From: Croceicoccus hydrothermalis | GTDB taxonomy: Bacteria > Pseudomonadota > Alphaproteobacteria > Sphingomonadales > Sphingomonadaceae | Assembly (NCBI RefSeq): GCF_022378335.1 | Contig: NZ_JAIQCI010000014.1 | Coordinates: 1-64,000 of the forward strand | Reading direction: 5' to 3' | DNA: 64,000 bases | In this document: piece by piece, positions 8,300 to 16,254 of the stretch | Numbering within the stretch: position 1 is the stretch's first letter | Layout: each line of letters starts with the position of its first letter | Notes under the pieces: model-generated | Database searches by the model: none | Seen by the model: only the letters and a program-made list of their open reading frames with translations | What the model was told of the DNA's origin: nothing | Program-made: the position numbers and the translations under genes

Positions 8300-9252
8300 G
8301 CGACGCCTTCTCCTGGCATGGTGGGCGTCTGGACGCGGCCCGCGCGCTTTACGGCGACAGGCGCGAGGGGTGGGTCGATCTGTCCACCGGGCTCAACCCC
8401 GTGCCATGGCCGGTCGCGCGCGCGCCTGCCTGGGATTGGGCGGCCTTGCCGTCGGTCGCGGCGCTGGCCGGGCTGGAGCAGGTGGCGGCGCGCGTCTTCG
8501 GCGTCGATCCCGCCCATCTCTGCACCGTTCCGGGGAGCGAGATCGCCCTGCGGCTGCTTCCCACGATCCTACCGGGGCCGGGCCGCCATATTGCGCCCGC
8601 CTATCGTAGCCATGGCGCCGTTTTCCCGGCGAGCGATGGCAGCGGCACGTTGCTTCTGGCCAATCCGAACAATCCCGACGGGCGTTGCCGATCCCGGGCG
8701 GAGATGGACGCGCTGCTGCATCGGCAGGAGCAAGCGAACCAATGGCTGATCGTCGACGAGGCCTTTGCCGATGCACGTCCGGAGCATAGCATGGCCGACG
8801 CGGTGGCGAACGGGCGCCGCCTGATCGTCTTGCGCTCCTTCGGCAAGTTTTTCGGGCTGGGCGGGGTGCGGCTCGGCTTCGTGCTGGGGCCGGTGGAGGT
8901 GATCGCGGATTATCGGCGGCGGCTGGGCGACTGGCCCGTTCATGCAGCGGCGCTTGCCATAGGGACCGCGGCCTATGCCGATGGCGAATGGATCGCATCG
9001 GCGCGGGCAGATATTGACGCGCGGGCGCATCGTCTCGCCCGCCTGCTCTGTGGCCACGGCTTCGCGCCTGTCGGGGATTGCCCGCTTTTTACATTGATCG
9101 AGACGGATGCCGCGCCGCAATTGTTCGAGCGTCTTGCCCGCGACGGCGTGCTGACCCGGCGGTTCGATTATGCACCGCGCTGGCTCCGGCTCGGCCTGCC
9201 GGGCGGGGAGGATCAATGGGCGAGGCTCGACAAGGCATTGGGCGATGCATGA
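8296..9252 (+). CDS. cobD: PLP-dependent aminotransferase, threonine-phosphate decarboxylase-like
   Basis: A 318-residue class I/II aminotransferase-fold enzyme of the CobC/CobD group, which supplies the aminopropanol arm of cobalamin by decarboxylating L-threonine phosphate. Visible motifs are LSTGLNPVPWP near the N-terminus (the usual substrate loop of CobD), the LANPNNPDG cofactor block, IVDEAF, and the PLP lysine in RSFGKFFGLGGVRLGF. The GTG start overlaps the cobS stop. The enzyme normally works with CbiB (adenosylcobinamide-phosphate synthase), and no cbiB gene is visible here. At 318 residues it is slightly shorter than many homologues, but all core motifs are present. Confidence 0.88.
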   Translation: MSDAFSWHGGRLDAARALYGDRREGWVDLSTGLNPVPWPVARAPAWDWAALPSVAALAGLEQVAARVFGVDPAHLCTVPGSEIALRLLPTILPGPGRHIAPAYRSHGAVFPASDGSGTLLLANPNNPDGRCRSRAEMDALLHRQEQANQWLIVDEAFADARPEHSMADAVANGRRLIVLRSFGKFFGLGGVRLGFVLGPVEVIADYRRRLGDWPVHAAALAIGTAAYADGEWIASARADIDARAHRLARLLCGHGFAPVGDCPLFTLIETDAAPQLFERLARDGVLTRRFDYAPRWLRLGLPGGEDQWARLDKALGDA

Positions 9253-9265
9253 AGGAGGCGTGTCG

Positions 9266-9292
9266 ATGGAATATTGCGGAACCGCACGATGA
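9266..9292 (+). CDS. Candidate 8-residue leader cistron coupled to cobU
   Basis: A strong ribosome-binding site (GAAGGAGG, 9251-9258) lies seven bases before an ATG at 9266. That ATG opens an 8-codon frame, MEYCGTAR, whose TGA overlaps the cobU ATG (ATGA). The cobU ATG at 9289 has no good ribosome site of its own at the right distance. The simplest reading is a translational-coupling minicistron that delivers ribosomes to cobU. Alternatively, cobU starts at a weak TTG (9274) and this frame is incidental. Confidence 0.4.
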   Translation: MEYCGTAR

Positions 9293-9795
9293 GCGCGCTG
9301 CTCGTGCTTGGCGGGGCGCGTTCGGGCAAGAGCCGCCACGCGCAGCTTTGGGCCGAGAGCATGCCCGGACGCCTCGCCTATGTCGCGACGGCGCAGGCGC
9401 TCGATACCGAAATGACCGACCGCATCGAGGCTCACCGGCGCGATCGCGGCGAACGCTGGCACACGCTCGAAGCGCCGCTGAACCTGTCCGACGCCATTGC
9501 GGAGGCGGCGCTGCGATATGATGCTATTCTCGTCGATTGCCTGACGCTGTGGCTGTCGAATTGCATGCTGGCCGGGCGGGATATCGGCGCGGCGACAGGC
9601 ATGCTCGAACAGGCGATCGCCGCGTGCGGTGTTCCCATCGCGCTCGTCGCGAATGAGGTCGGGCTCTCGGTTGTGCCGGACAATGCGCTCGCCCGCCGGT
9701 TTCGCGACGAGGCCGGGCGGTTGAATCAGCGGATCGCCGCGATTGCCGACAATGTGGTTTTCGTCGCGGCGGGATTGCCTCTCTCGCTGAAATAG
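9289..9795 (+). CDS. cobU: Bifunctional adenosylcobinamide kinase / guanylyltransferase
   Basis: Phosphorylates adenosylcobinamide and then transfers GMP from GTP to give adenosylcobinamide-GDP, the CobS substrate. It has 168 residues, typical of CobU/CobP. The P-loop GGARSGKS is at residues 8-15. RIEAHRRDRGERW carries the guanylylated His region, LVDCLTLWLSN is the Walker B-like block, and NEVGLSVVP is characteristic. The protein ends in GLPLSLK, as is common in the family. It is the last gene of the B12 operon and is followed by about 80 bases before a two-component gene. Confidence 0.93.
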   Translation: MSALLVLGGARSGKSRHAQLWAESMPGRLAYVATAQALDTEMTDRIEAHRRDRGERWHTLEAPLNLSDAIAEAALRYDAILVDCLTLWLSNCMLAGRDIGAATGMLEQAIAACGVPIALVANEVGLSVVPDNALARRFRDEAGRLNQRIAAIADNVVFVAAGLPLSLK

Positions 9796-9877
9796 ACGGG
9801 CGCTGCGTCGCATTGCGGGCAATGCCCATGGGCGCGGGGGGCAAGCCTTAACCAATTGCCCATACCGTGCACACGAG

Positions 9878-11158
9878 ATGGTGCAGGCGCCGAACATCCG
9901 CCCCCGCATTTTCGATGCGGATGACCCGGCGTTGACCGCCGGGTCCGAACGTCTGGGCGTGTTGGTCGTGGACGATGACGATACCGTGACGCGGTTCCTC
10001 GGCGACGCGCTGGCCCGGATGGGCTGCGACATATCGCTCGCCCATGATTTCGATCAGGCGATCCGCCAGATGCATGTCGGCATCGACATGGTCGTGACCG
10101 ACCTGCGCATGCCGGGGCGCGATGGCATGGACCTTGTCCGGGCGCTGCGCGAATCGCATGAACGGGCGCCGCTCCATGTCGTGATGATCACCGCGTGCAG
10201 GGATGAAGAGACGATCGGCCTCGCGACCGAGGCCGGGGTGGACGATTTCCTGTTCAAGCCGGTCGATCCGGTCAAGCTGATGCTGGTTCTGTCACGCACC
10301 CGGCGATCGGTGCGGCTGCATCGCATGGTGCAACGGCGCAACACGATGCTGACGCGCACGCATGAACGCATGCGCACGCTTTTGTGCAGGTTGCGCGACG
10401 ATCTCGACGCGGCGGCGGGAATGCACCGGCGCCTGCTCCCGCGGGAGGAGCAATTGCCCGGATTGCGCATGACGCATGTCTATCGCCCGGCCACGATGCT
10501 CGGCGGCGATACGATCGGCGCCGTAACGGTAGGGGAGGGGCGCACGCTGTTCTTCCTCCTCGACGTGCAGGGGCATGGCGTGCGCGCCAGCCTTGCCAGC
10601 TTTCATTATCACCGCCGCCTTCAACAGATGGCACCCGCCGATGCGGACGCGCTGTCACTGGCGATGCAGCGGTTGAACCGCGAAATCCTGGCGGGCGAGG
10701 ATGAGATCTACGCGACGGCCATTGCCGGTATCGTCGATGTCCCCGCTGGTGAGGGGTGGATCATCCGCGCCGGGCATCCCGAACCCTTGTTGATGCAATG
10801 TGGCGGCGGCGCGTCTGGGGTGGCCCGCCCGCTCGATACGGCGCCCGCCTTTCCGCTCGGCTGGTTCTCACAGGCCGATTTCCGGGCCACGCGCTTCCCG
10901 TTTACGGCGGGTGCGCGGCTCGTCATCTACTCCGACGGGCTGCTCGATTGCTGCGAAGAAACCGAAATACCGGACGCACAATCGCTGGCCGCATTGCTGG
11001 ATACCTGCCGCGATCAGCCCATCGCCGCCATCGGCGCGCTGGTCGAAAGGCTCCTTGCCCGCAGGGGCGGCGACCTGCCGCTTGCCGACGATGTCTCGCT
11101 GTTTGCTATCGAGCCGGATCGCGTATCCGGCGCCTTTCACGACAGGACCGATCCTTGA
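9878..11158 (+). CDS. Response regulator with PP2C/SpoIIE-type phosphatase output (RsbU-like)
   Basis: A 426-residue regulator. The N-terminal receiver (about 26-140) has the acidic pocket VVDDDD, the phosphoacceptor Asp75 in VVTDLRMPG, and Lys127 in LFKPVD. A coiled linker (about 145-190) leads to a SpoIIE/PP2C phosphatase with LGGDTIG (209-215), DVQGHG (229-234), a YSDGLLDC motif, and a final ADDVSLF metal motif. Such proteins dephosphorylate a STAS antagonist when the receiver is phosphorylated. The next two genes encode a STAS protein and an RsbW-like kinase, with overlapping starts (TTGA, then 17 bases), so the three form a complete partner-switching module. No cognate histidine kinase or sigma factor gene is adjacent. 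Confidence 0.9.
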   Translation: MVQAPNIRPRIFDADDPALTAGSERLGVLVVDDDDTVTRFLGDALARMGCDISLAHDFDQAIRQMHVGIDMVVTDLRMPGRDGMDLVRALRESHERAPLHVVMITACRDEETIGLATEAGVDDFLFKPVDPVKLMLVLSRTRRSVRLHRMVQRRNTMLTRTHERMRTLLCRLRDDLDAAAGMHRRLLPREEQLPGLRMTHVYRPATMLGGDTIGAVTVGEGRTLFFLLDVQGHGVRASLASFHYHRRLQQMAPADADALSLAMQRLNREILAGEDEIYATAIAGIVDVPAGEGWIIRAGHPEPLLMQCGGGASGVARPLDTAPAFPLGWFSQADFRATRFPFTAGARLVIYSDGLLDCCEETEIPDAQSLAALLDTCRDQPIAAIGALVERLLARRGGDLPLADDVSLFAIEPDRVSGAFHDRTDP

Positions 11159-11472
11159 CCGATACGGCTATCATACATGTGCCGCATACCCGGCTGGATG
11201 CCGCAATTGCGCCCGATTTTCGCCAGATGCTGAACGCGGAGGTGGGGCCGGAATGTACCCGCGTCCTTCTCGACCTGTCGGCGGTGGAATTCATGGATTC
11301 CACGGCACTCGGCGTGCTCGTATGGCTGGTGAAACATGTGGGGGACCGGGGCGCCATCGCCATTGCCGGAACCCGTCCGGCGGTCGCAACGCTGTTCCGG
11401 CTCACCCGTTTCGATAGCTTGCTGCCGATCTGCGGGAGCGAGGAGGAGGCGCGCGATGCCCTCTCGCTCTGA
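11155..11472 (+). CDS. STAS-domain anti-sigma factor antagonist (RsbV/SpoIIAA-like)
   Basis: A 105-residue single STAS domain. The conserved phosphorylatable serine is Ser49 in FMDSTALGVL, so it is a competent target for a serine kinase and PP2C phosphatase pair. The TTG at 11155 overlaps the stop of the phosphatase gene and is the start that fits the domain, since there is no ATG nearby. The gene overlaps the kinase gene downstream by 17 bases. Unphosphorylated antagonist would sequester the kinase or anti-sigma partner, releasing an unknown target. Confidence 0.85.
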   Translation: MTDTAIIHVPHTRLDAAIAPDFRQMLNAEVGPECTRVLLDLSAVEFMDSTALGVLVWLVKHVGDRGAIAIAGTRPAVATLFRLTRFDSLLPICGSEEEARDALSL

Positions 11473-11890
11473 TCCGTTCATTCGTGTCCCCGCCAATCTG
11501 GAGGCGGTGCGCGACCTCGCCGCCTGGGCGCAGGGGGCGTGCAGCGATGCAGGGGTTGCCGATGATATCGCGCTCGAACTCGAACTCGCGCTTGTCGAGG
11601 CGGCAACCAATATCGTGGTTCACGCCATGCCGGGTGACGGCGACGTGGATCGGATCGGCGAGATGACCTGCACCGCGCATTTTACCGTCGACGTGGTGCG
11701 CTTCACCTTGAGCGACGATGGTGCCCCCGCACCGGAGGGCACGTTCACGACCGCGATGCAGCCCGCCGATCCGCTCGCCGAAACGGGGCGCGGGATGGCG
11801 ATCCTGCAATTGTGCGTCGACGAGCTTGAGTATTCCCGCACAAACGGGCGCAACCGGTTGCAGTTGCGCCGGCGCCTGTCCCGGAAATAG
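11456..11890 (+). CDS. RsbW-like serine kinase / anti-sigma factor (HATPase_c)
   Basis: A 144-residue GHKL ATPase domain of the anti-sigma kinase type. The N-box ELALVEAATNIVVHA carries the conserved Glu and Asn. The later DDGAPAP is a G1-like box, and TGRGMAILQLCVDELEY is the G2/lid motif. A GAGGAGGAG ribosome site lies eight bases before the ATG, inside the STAS gene. It probably phosphorylates the STAS protein upstream and binds an unidentified effector, either a sigma factor or, in many alphaproteobacteria, another output protein. Nothing in the window identifies that effector. Confidence 0.87.
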   Translation: MPSRSDPFIRVPANLEAVRDLAAWAQGACSDAGVADDIALELELALVEAATNIVVHAMPGDGDVDRIGEMTCTAHFTVDVVRFTLSDDGAPAPEGTFTTAMQPADPLAETGRGMAILQLCVDELEYSRTNGRNRLQLRRRLSRK

Positions 11891-11912
11891 GGCGACAACC
11901 AAAAGCGCGGTA

Positions 11913-12782
11913 TCAGAACCGGATATTGGCGCCTGCTGTGATACGCGCGCTATAATCCGCACTTGCCGCGGGAAAGCGTATATCCTCGCCGCGAATATCC
12001 GTGTCGCTATAGGTCAATGTAAAGGACATCGGCGCCAGATTGTATTCGCCGCCGATCGCCCAGTCATTATAGGCGCCGCCGGGGCGCAGCCGTTCCGCAC
12101 GGGCGGGATCGTCGACGGAACCGCTCGACCGGCCGACATGGGCGTTTACCGCCAGGGGGGAGCCCCAGAAACCGAAACGCCCCTCCAGCCTGCGGTAGAA
12201 ATTGCTGCCGCCGATCGCGTCCTGCGGCGGCGCATAGCTTGCGAGGAGGGTGAGCGAGGCCGGGCCGAGCGTTCCGCCGATGCCGGCCTGCGCCTCGGCA
12301 TAATCCTGCTCCCCGTCTCCACCGGGAAAGACATGGCCGATCGCCATCGCGTAATAATTGGCAAGGCCGATCCGGCCGCCATAGCTTGCATTGAGATCGA
12401 CGCCGATCTCGGCCCCGCCATGCCGGTCCGAACCGCGCAGGGTCGTGGCCTCGGCGCCGACCGCGATATTCGTCGTGACGGGCAGGCTGCCGTAGACATG
12501 CGCGGCGGTTTGTCCGTCGCTCCAGCTCAGTCCCCGTACGCGTTCATCGGTCGTCACGCCGGCCTCGATCGTGGGTCCGGTTTGTGCATGCGCCGCGGGC
12601 GAAATCGCAAGCGCGCCGCCCGCCGCGAGCAGGATGCGCCATTCGCTGGACGAAAATCGGGTCGGGTATGAAGAAATCGGTCGTCTCCCACAAAGGCTTT
12701 CGAGCAAAGCCGCGCCCTTAGCGCATGGGGCTTGCTGCAATGTGTATGAAACGAAACTTTCCTCATCGGCTCGCCCGGTCAT
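11913..12782 (-). CDS. TorF-family-like putative porin (beta-barrel outer membrane protein)
   Basis: Up to 289 residues. A hydrophobic signal segment (ILLAAGGALAISPAAHA, followed by Q) is preceded by about 45 extra residues if the ATG at 12782 is used. The mature part has alternating Gly/aromatic beta strands (RGLSWSDG, YGSLPV, GGAEIGVDLNASYGG, WAIGGEYNL) and ends in IRF, the C-terminal Phe typical of outer-membrane barrels. It resembles the Gcw_chp/TorF group of putative porins. A TTG at 12707 with AAGGG seven bases upstream is an alternative start giving a more reasonable leader. It lies nine bases downstream of the GAF gene. Confidence 0.7.
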   Translation of the reverse strand: MTGRADEESFVSYTLQQAPCAKGAALLESLCGRRPISSYPTRFSSSEWRILLAAGGALAISPAAHAQTGPTIEAGVTTDERVRGLSWSDGQTAAHVYGSLPVTTNIAVGAEATTLRGSDRHGGAEIGVDLNASYGGRIGLANYYAMAIGHVFPGGDGEQDYAEAQAGIGGTLGPASLTLLASYAPPQDAIGGSNFYRRLEGRFGFWGSPLAVNAHVGRSSGSVDDPARAERLRPGGAYNDWAIGGEYNLAPMSFTLTYSDTDIRGEDIRFPAASADYSARITAGANIRF

Positions 12783-12791
12783 GGGCCGCCG

Positions 12792-13331
12792 CTACGCCTC
12801 CTGGCGAGGGGGTGTTGACGGTGCCGGGATCAGCGGAAGCGGCACGCGATATTTGCCGAATTCGATCGCGGCCGTGACCGCGCGCGACCCGCTGCGCAGG
12901 CAACGCCACTGGCTTTCGGGGAGGGGGTCACGACATATCCTGTCGATGACGCATAGCGCGCCGATACGCGCACCATACCGGCTTACGATGGGAACGCCGG
13001 CGTAATAGCGCACGTGCAGGCGACCGGTGACAAATGGATTGTCTGCAAAACGCGGATCCTGCGCAGCATTCAGCACTTCCAGCCTGTGCCGTTCGCGAAT
13101 GGTATGGGCGCAAAATGCGTATTCGCGGCGGGTTTGGCACAGCTCCAGTCCGTGCCGCGCCTTGAACCATTGCCGCGACCTGTCGATAAGGCTGATCACC
13201 GCGACGGGGCACCCCGTCACATCCGCCGCCTCATCGACAATTGCATCAAGATAGGGGTCCGGATCGGTATCGAGAATATCAAGGCGATACAGCTCCGACA
13301 ACCGTTTCGATTCGCTGTAACCGCGCGGCAT
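12792..13331 (-). CDS. Stand-alone GAF-domain protein
   Basis: A 179-residue soluble protein that is essentially one GAF domain (about 25-160). It has the common opening ESKRLSELYRLDILDTDPDPYLDAIV, the VISLIDRSRQWFKARHGL core, EYAFCAHTI, VLNAAQDPRFADNPFVTG and YYAGVPIVSRYGARIGALCVID. GAF proteins of this type bind small ligands, and some detect redox state or phytochrome-type signals. The Cys of EYAFCAHTI is conserved in many homologues. There is no output domain, so it probably acts on a partner. A GAGGATAATGA ribosome site precedes the ATG. It is co-directional with the porin gene downstream and next to the chemotaxis locus. Confidence 0.85.
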   Translation of the reverse strand: MPRGYSESKRLSELYRLDILDTDPDPYLDAIVDEAADVTGCPVAVISLIDRSRQWFKARHGLELCQTRREYAFCAHTIRERHRLEVLNAAQDPRFADNPFVTGRLHVRYYAGVPIVSRYGARIGALCVIDRICRDPLPESQWRCLRSGSRAVTAAIEFGKYRVPLPLIPAPSTPPRQEA

Positions 13332-13434
13332 TCATTATCCTCAAGTTCTGTTTGGCGCGCGTGCCGATCCCGGTACGTTCGAATAGAAGCAGAACCGTCG
13401 CCGCGCGTGCGGCGCTCCGGCATAGTCGGCTACC

Positions 13435-14478
13435 TCAGGCCGCCTTTGCCTTTTCCTTCGTCTTGCCGAGGATCCAGTTGGGCACGTTGGCAGCCGTGAC
13501 CGATTCGGCCGTGACGCCAAGCTCGTCGAGTGCGGGCTTGCGGCTTTCGCTACCGGTTTCCACGCAATCCTGCACGAACACATCGGCGCCGCTCTTGGAA
13601 AGCGCCTGCAGCCCGCGGGCGCCATCCTTGCTAGTACCCGAAAGCAGGCCCGCCAGAACCGGAGTGCCCGCCCGTGCAAAGCTTGCAAAAAGCATGTCCG
13701 CAGAGGGGCGCGCGCCGCCGATCGGGTCCTTCTCCACCAGCTTCAGAAGCGGGGCGAAATCGTTTTCGAACACGACATGCTTGTGCTTTGCATAGACGAG
13801 ATAGACCGTGCCGGGCACCATCATGGTTTCATCGCCGGCCGTTTCGATCTTGCACGCGACGCTTGGCCGAAGGGGGTCGATCATGCGGTCGATAAACGTT
13901 TCGTCCGCATCGATGAGGATCACGGTTTCCGGGCAATTGGCGGGGTAGCCGGCAATTGTTTCGCGAATGACCTCGATACTCTCCGTCGCGCCGGCAAGAA
14001 CCACGATGCGCCCGTCCGGCCGGTAATCGGCAAGGGCAACGGATGGCCCGCCCTGCGGTGCCTCACGATTTTTGAGGTCGGTATTGGCCGCTTCGTTCAC
14101 GATCGCGCCGAGCTTGGCGACGGTGGCATTGAACTGTTCAGGGGTGGTGTGAAGCGGTTTGGGAAAACAGCCCACCGCGCCAAGCTCCAGCGCCTTTTGC
14201 GCGGTGCCGGTGCCATCCTGCGTCACGCTGGACAGCATGATGACCGGGATGGGATCGTTTTCCATCAGTTCGGCCAGGAATTCCATCCCGCTCATGCCCG
14301 GCATTTCGACATCGAGGGTGAGAACATTCGGCTTCAACGTCGGGATGAGCTTGCGCGCTTCTTCTGCGCTGCGCGCATCGCCAACGACTTCGACGCCCTT
14401 GGCCTGTTCAAGAATGTCGCGAAACAATGCGCGCATTGCGGTGGAATCATCGACGATCAAAACGCGGGCCGTACTCAT
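13435..14478 (-). CDS. CheB-like response regulator with degenerate methylesterase domain
   Basis: A 347-residue CheB homologue. The receiver (1-125) is fully canonical: VDDS (9-12), phosphoacceptor Asp56 in TLDVEMPG, Ser83 in IMLSS, and Lys107 in FPKPL. The C-terminal half (about 155-345) follows the CheB esterase fold but has lost catalytic residues. The Ser-Thr-Gly-Gly motif reads ATES (Ala164 at the nucleophile position) and the QH motif reads ID (Asp190 for His). Only the GxxxDG Asp285 remains. It should accept phosphate but not demethylate receptors. The start at 14478 (MSTARV) was chosen over an upstream extension because the receiver begins there. It is divergent from the MCP gene. 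Confidence 0.88.
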   Translation of the reverse strand: MSTARVLIVDDSTAMRALFRDILEQAKGVEVVGDARSAEEARKLIPTLKPNVLTLDVEMPGMSGMEFLAELMENDPIPVIMLSSVTQDGTGTAQKALELGAVGCFPKPLHTTPEQFNATVAKLGAIVNEAANTDLKNREAPQGGPSVALADYRPDGRIVVLAGATESIEVIRETIAGYPANCPETVILIDADETFIDRMIDPLRPSVACKIETAGDETMMVPGTVYLVYAKHKHVVFENDFAPLLKLVEKDPIGGARPSADMLFASFARAGTPVLAGLLSGTSKDGARGLQALSKSGADVFVQDCVETGSESRKPALDELGVTAESVTAANVPNWILGKTKEKAKAA

Positions 14479-14784
14479 GGCGCTTATCCTTTGCATGGTC
14501 TGGACGGAGTGACCGTTTGTCACGACTGTCCTTTGGCCATCGTATGGAGCGCGCACTCCCAAATCTCGCCTTACCGCACCCTAAGGAATGGACCTTAACC
14601 ACAAATAGCGAGTCCGTCAGCACCACGGCGCATAAGAAGCGTGCAGGGAGACGAAAGTGAGCGCGTCGAAGGTACGGATTACTCCGTAGGGCAAACGACA
14701 CGTGATCGGTCCACTTTCGGACGTAGTGACGGCAATAGTGAGGGATCGCCGTCACTACATCCGATAATTATGAGAGTTACTGAC
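14479..14784. other. Divergent promoter region between cheB-like and MCP genes
   Basis: 306 bases between two divergent chemotaxis genes. Apart from the large inverted repeat at 14718-14763, described separately, no gene or recognisable sigma-factor box could be assigned with confidence. Confidence 0.5.
14718..14763. repeat. 16-base inverted repeat just upstream of the MCP start
   Basis: Two arms, CGGACGTAGTGACGGC (14718-14733) and GCCGTCACTACATCCG (14748-14763), are reverse complements with one mismatch; the inner 11 bases are perfect. They are separated by 14 bases. The element ends about 20 bases before the chosen MCP ATG and has no T-run, so it is better read as a 5' leader hairpin or a protein-binding operator than as a terminator. 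Confidence 0.8.
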
Positions 14785-16233
14785 ATGCTTGACTGGTTTG
14801 AAAAATCAGCTCCCATACGCACGAAATTCGATACGCTTATCGCAATATTCGCATCGCTTTCCATTATCGAGATTGCGGCGGTGTTCCTGACGCAGCTGGA
14901 TGTCATCGGGGCCAATTTCGAAGAAAGCATCATCGTCGTGAGCGCGCTTCTCACCATGACGACCATCTATCTGGCGAAACGGCGCGTGTGCGACCCCTAT
15001 GTCGATACGGTGGAGCGTATGGAGGGGCTCGCCGCTGGCGATACCCAGTCGCGCATCGGCTACGAAGACTATAGCGATTGCGTCGGACGCATGAACAAGG
15101 CGATGACCACGTTCCGCGATAACGCAGAAGAGGTCCGCCGGGCGCAGAAAAGCTCCGAGCAGGTCGTGAAGGAATTTTCCACGGCGCTCAACCGCCTCGC
15201 CGATGGCGATCTTACCGTGCGCATCGAGCAGGCAGGGCACAGCGAATATGCCGCTCTGCATGACGCGTTCAACCGCTCGGTCTCCGGTCTTTCCGACATG
15301 ATTCAGCATGTGAATGCCTCCGCCAGCGGCGTGAATACCGGTGCCAATGAAATCCGCGCCGCATCCGACGATCTTGCGCAGCGCAACGAACGTCAGGCTG
15401 CGAGCCTTGAAGAAACGGCCGCCGCGATGAGCCAGGTCACAGATCTCGTCAAGAAAGCGGCCGAAAACGCCGCAGAAGCGCAAACCGCCATGTCGCAAAC
15501 GCATCAGCAGGCCACGAATGGCGGCGAAGTGGTCGAGAAGGCCGTTTCCGCGATGGCCGCGATCGAGAAATCGGCCAATGAAATCACGCAGATCATCGAC
15601 GTCATCGACGGCATCGCGTTTCAGACCAATCTGCTCGCGCTCAACGCAGGGGTCGAAGCGGCCCGGGCGGGCGATGCGGGCAAGGGCTTTGCCGTGGTCG
15701 CCAACGAGGTCCGCGCACTTGCGCAGCGCAGCGCCGATGCCGCGCGCGACATCAAGGAGCTGATCAACGCCAGTTCCAAGCAGGTCGGCGCCGGCGTGCA
15801 GCTGGTTGGCGAAACCGGCGGGCTGCTCTCGCAGATCGTGACAGGGGTCGGCGACGTCCACACGCAGGTCAAAAATATCGCTCAGATGTCCGCCTCGCAG
15901 GCCTCGCGCCTCGAACAGGTCAATAGCTCGGTCGCCGACATGGACCGCATGACACAGCAGAACGCCGCCATGGTCGAGCAATCGACCGCCGCAGCGCGCA
16001 GCCTCGCCGAAGAAGCGAACGAGCTGGGCGAGCTGGTCAAGCAATTCCGTACCGGCGCCAAGATGGGCGCGACGCCTGCGAAGACCGCTGCGAAGCGGGC
16101 GCCGTCCGCCGCCAATGCCGCGCCCCAGGTCAAGCGGGCGGCCAATGCCGCACCGGCGCGGACCGCTCCCCGTGTCGAGGGCAACCTGGCCGTTAAGGAA
16201 TCTTATGACGATCAGGACTGGAGCGAGTTCTAA
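14785..16233 (+). CDS. Methyl-accepting chemotaxis protein with minimal sensor region and DWSEF tail
   Basis: A 482-residue chemoreceptor. Two adjacent membrane helices (about 14-35 and 46-65) leave only about ten residues between them, so there is no periplasmic ligand domain. Two HAMP-like segments follow (RMEGLAAGD and RLADGDLTVRIEQ). The signalling domain has the canonical hairpin IDGIAFQTNLLALNAGVEAA. An Ala/Pro/Lys linker ends in the pentapeptide DWSEF at the very C-terminus. This fits the aromatic-x-x-aromatic CheR/CheB tether (NWETF in enterobacteria). ATG 14785 has a GAGAG eight bases upstream; ATG 14770 is possible. It heads the che operon and may sense membrane or energy state. Confidence 0.92.
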   Translation: MLDWFEKSAPIRTKFDTLIAIFASLSIIEIAAVFLTQLDVIGANFEESIIVVSALLTMTTIYLAKRRVCDPYVDTVERMEGLAAGDTQSRIGYEDYSDCVGRMNKAMTTFRDNAEEVRRAQKSSEQVVKEFSTALNRLADGDLTVRIEQAGHSEYAALHDAFNRSVSGLSDMIQHVNASASGVNTGANEIRAASDDLAQRNERQAASLEETAAAMSQVTDLVKKAAENAAEAQTAMSQTHQQATNGGEVVEKAVSAMAAIEKSANEITQIIDVIDGIAFQTNLLALNAGVEAARAGDAGKGFAVVANEVRALAQRSADAARDIKELINASSKQVGAGVQLVGETGGLLSQIVTGVGDVHTQVKNIAQMSASQASRLEQVNSSVADMDRMTQQNAAMVEQSTAAARSLAEEANELGELVKQFRTGAKMGATPAKTAAKRAPSAANAAPQVKRAANAAPARTAPRVEGNLAVKESYDDQDWSEF

Positions 16234-16254
16234 CTCGCCAGGAAGGAAAAGCAG

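Noticed and set aside
9810-9825. Palindrome GCATTGC-GG-GCAATGC upstream of the RsbU-like gene
   Set aside because: Loop is too short for an RNA hairpin and it has no partner site; treated as chance in GC-rich DNA.
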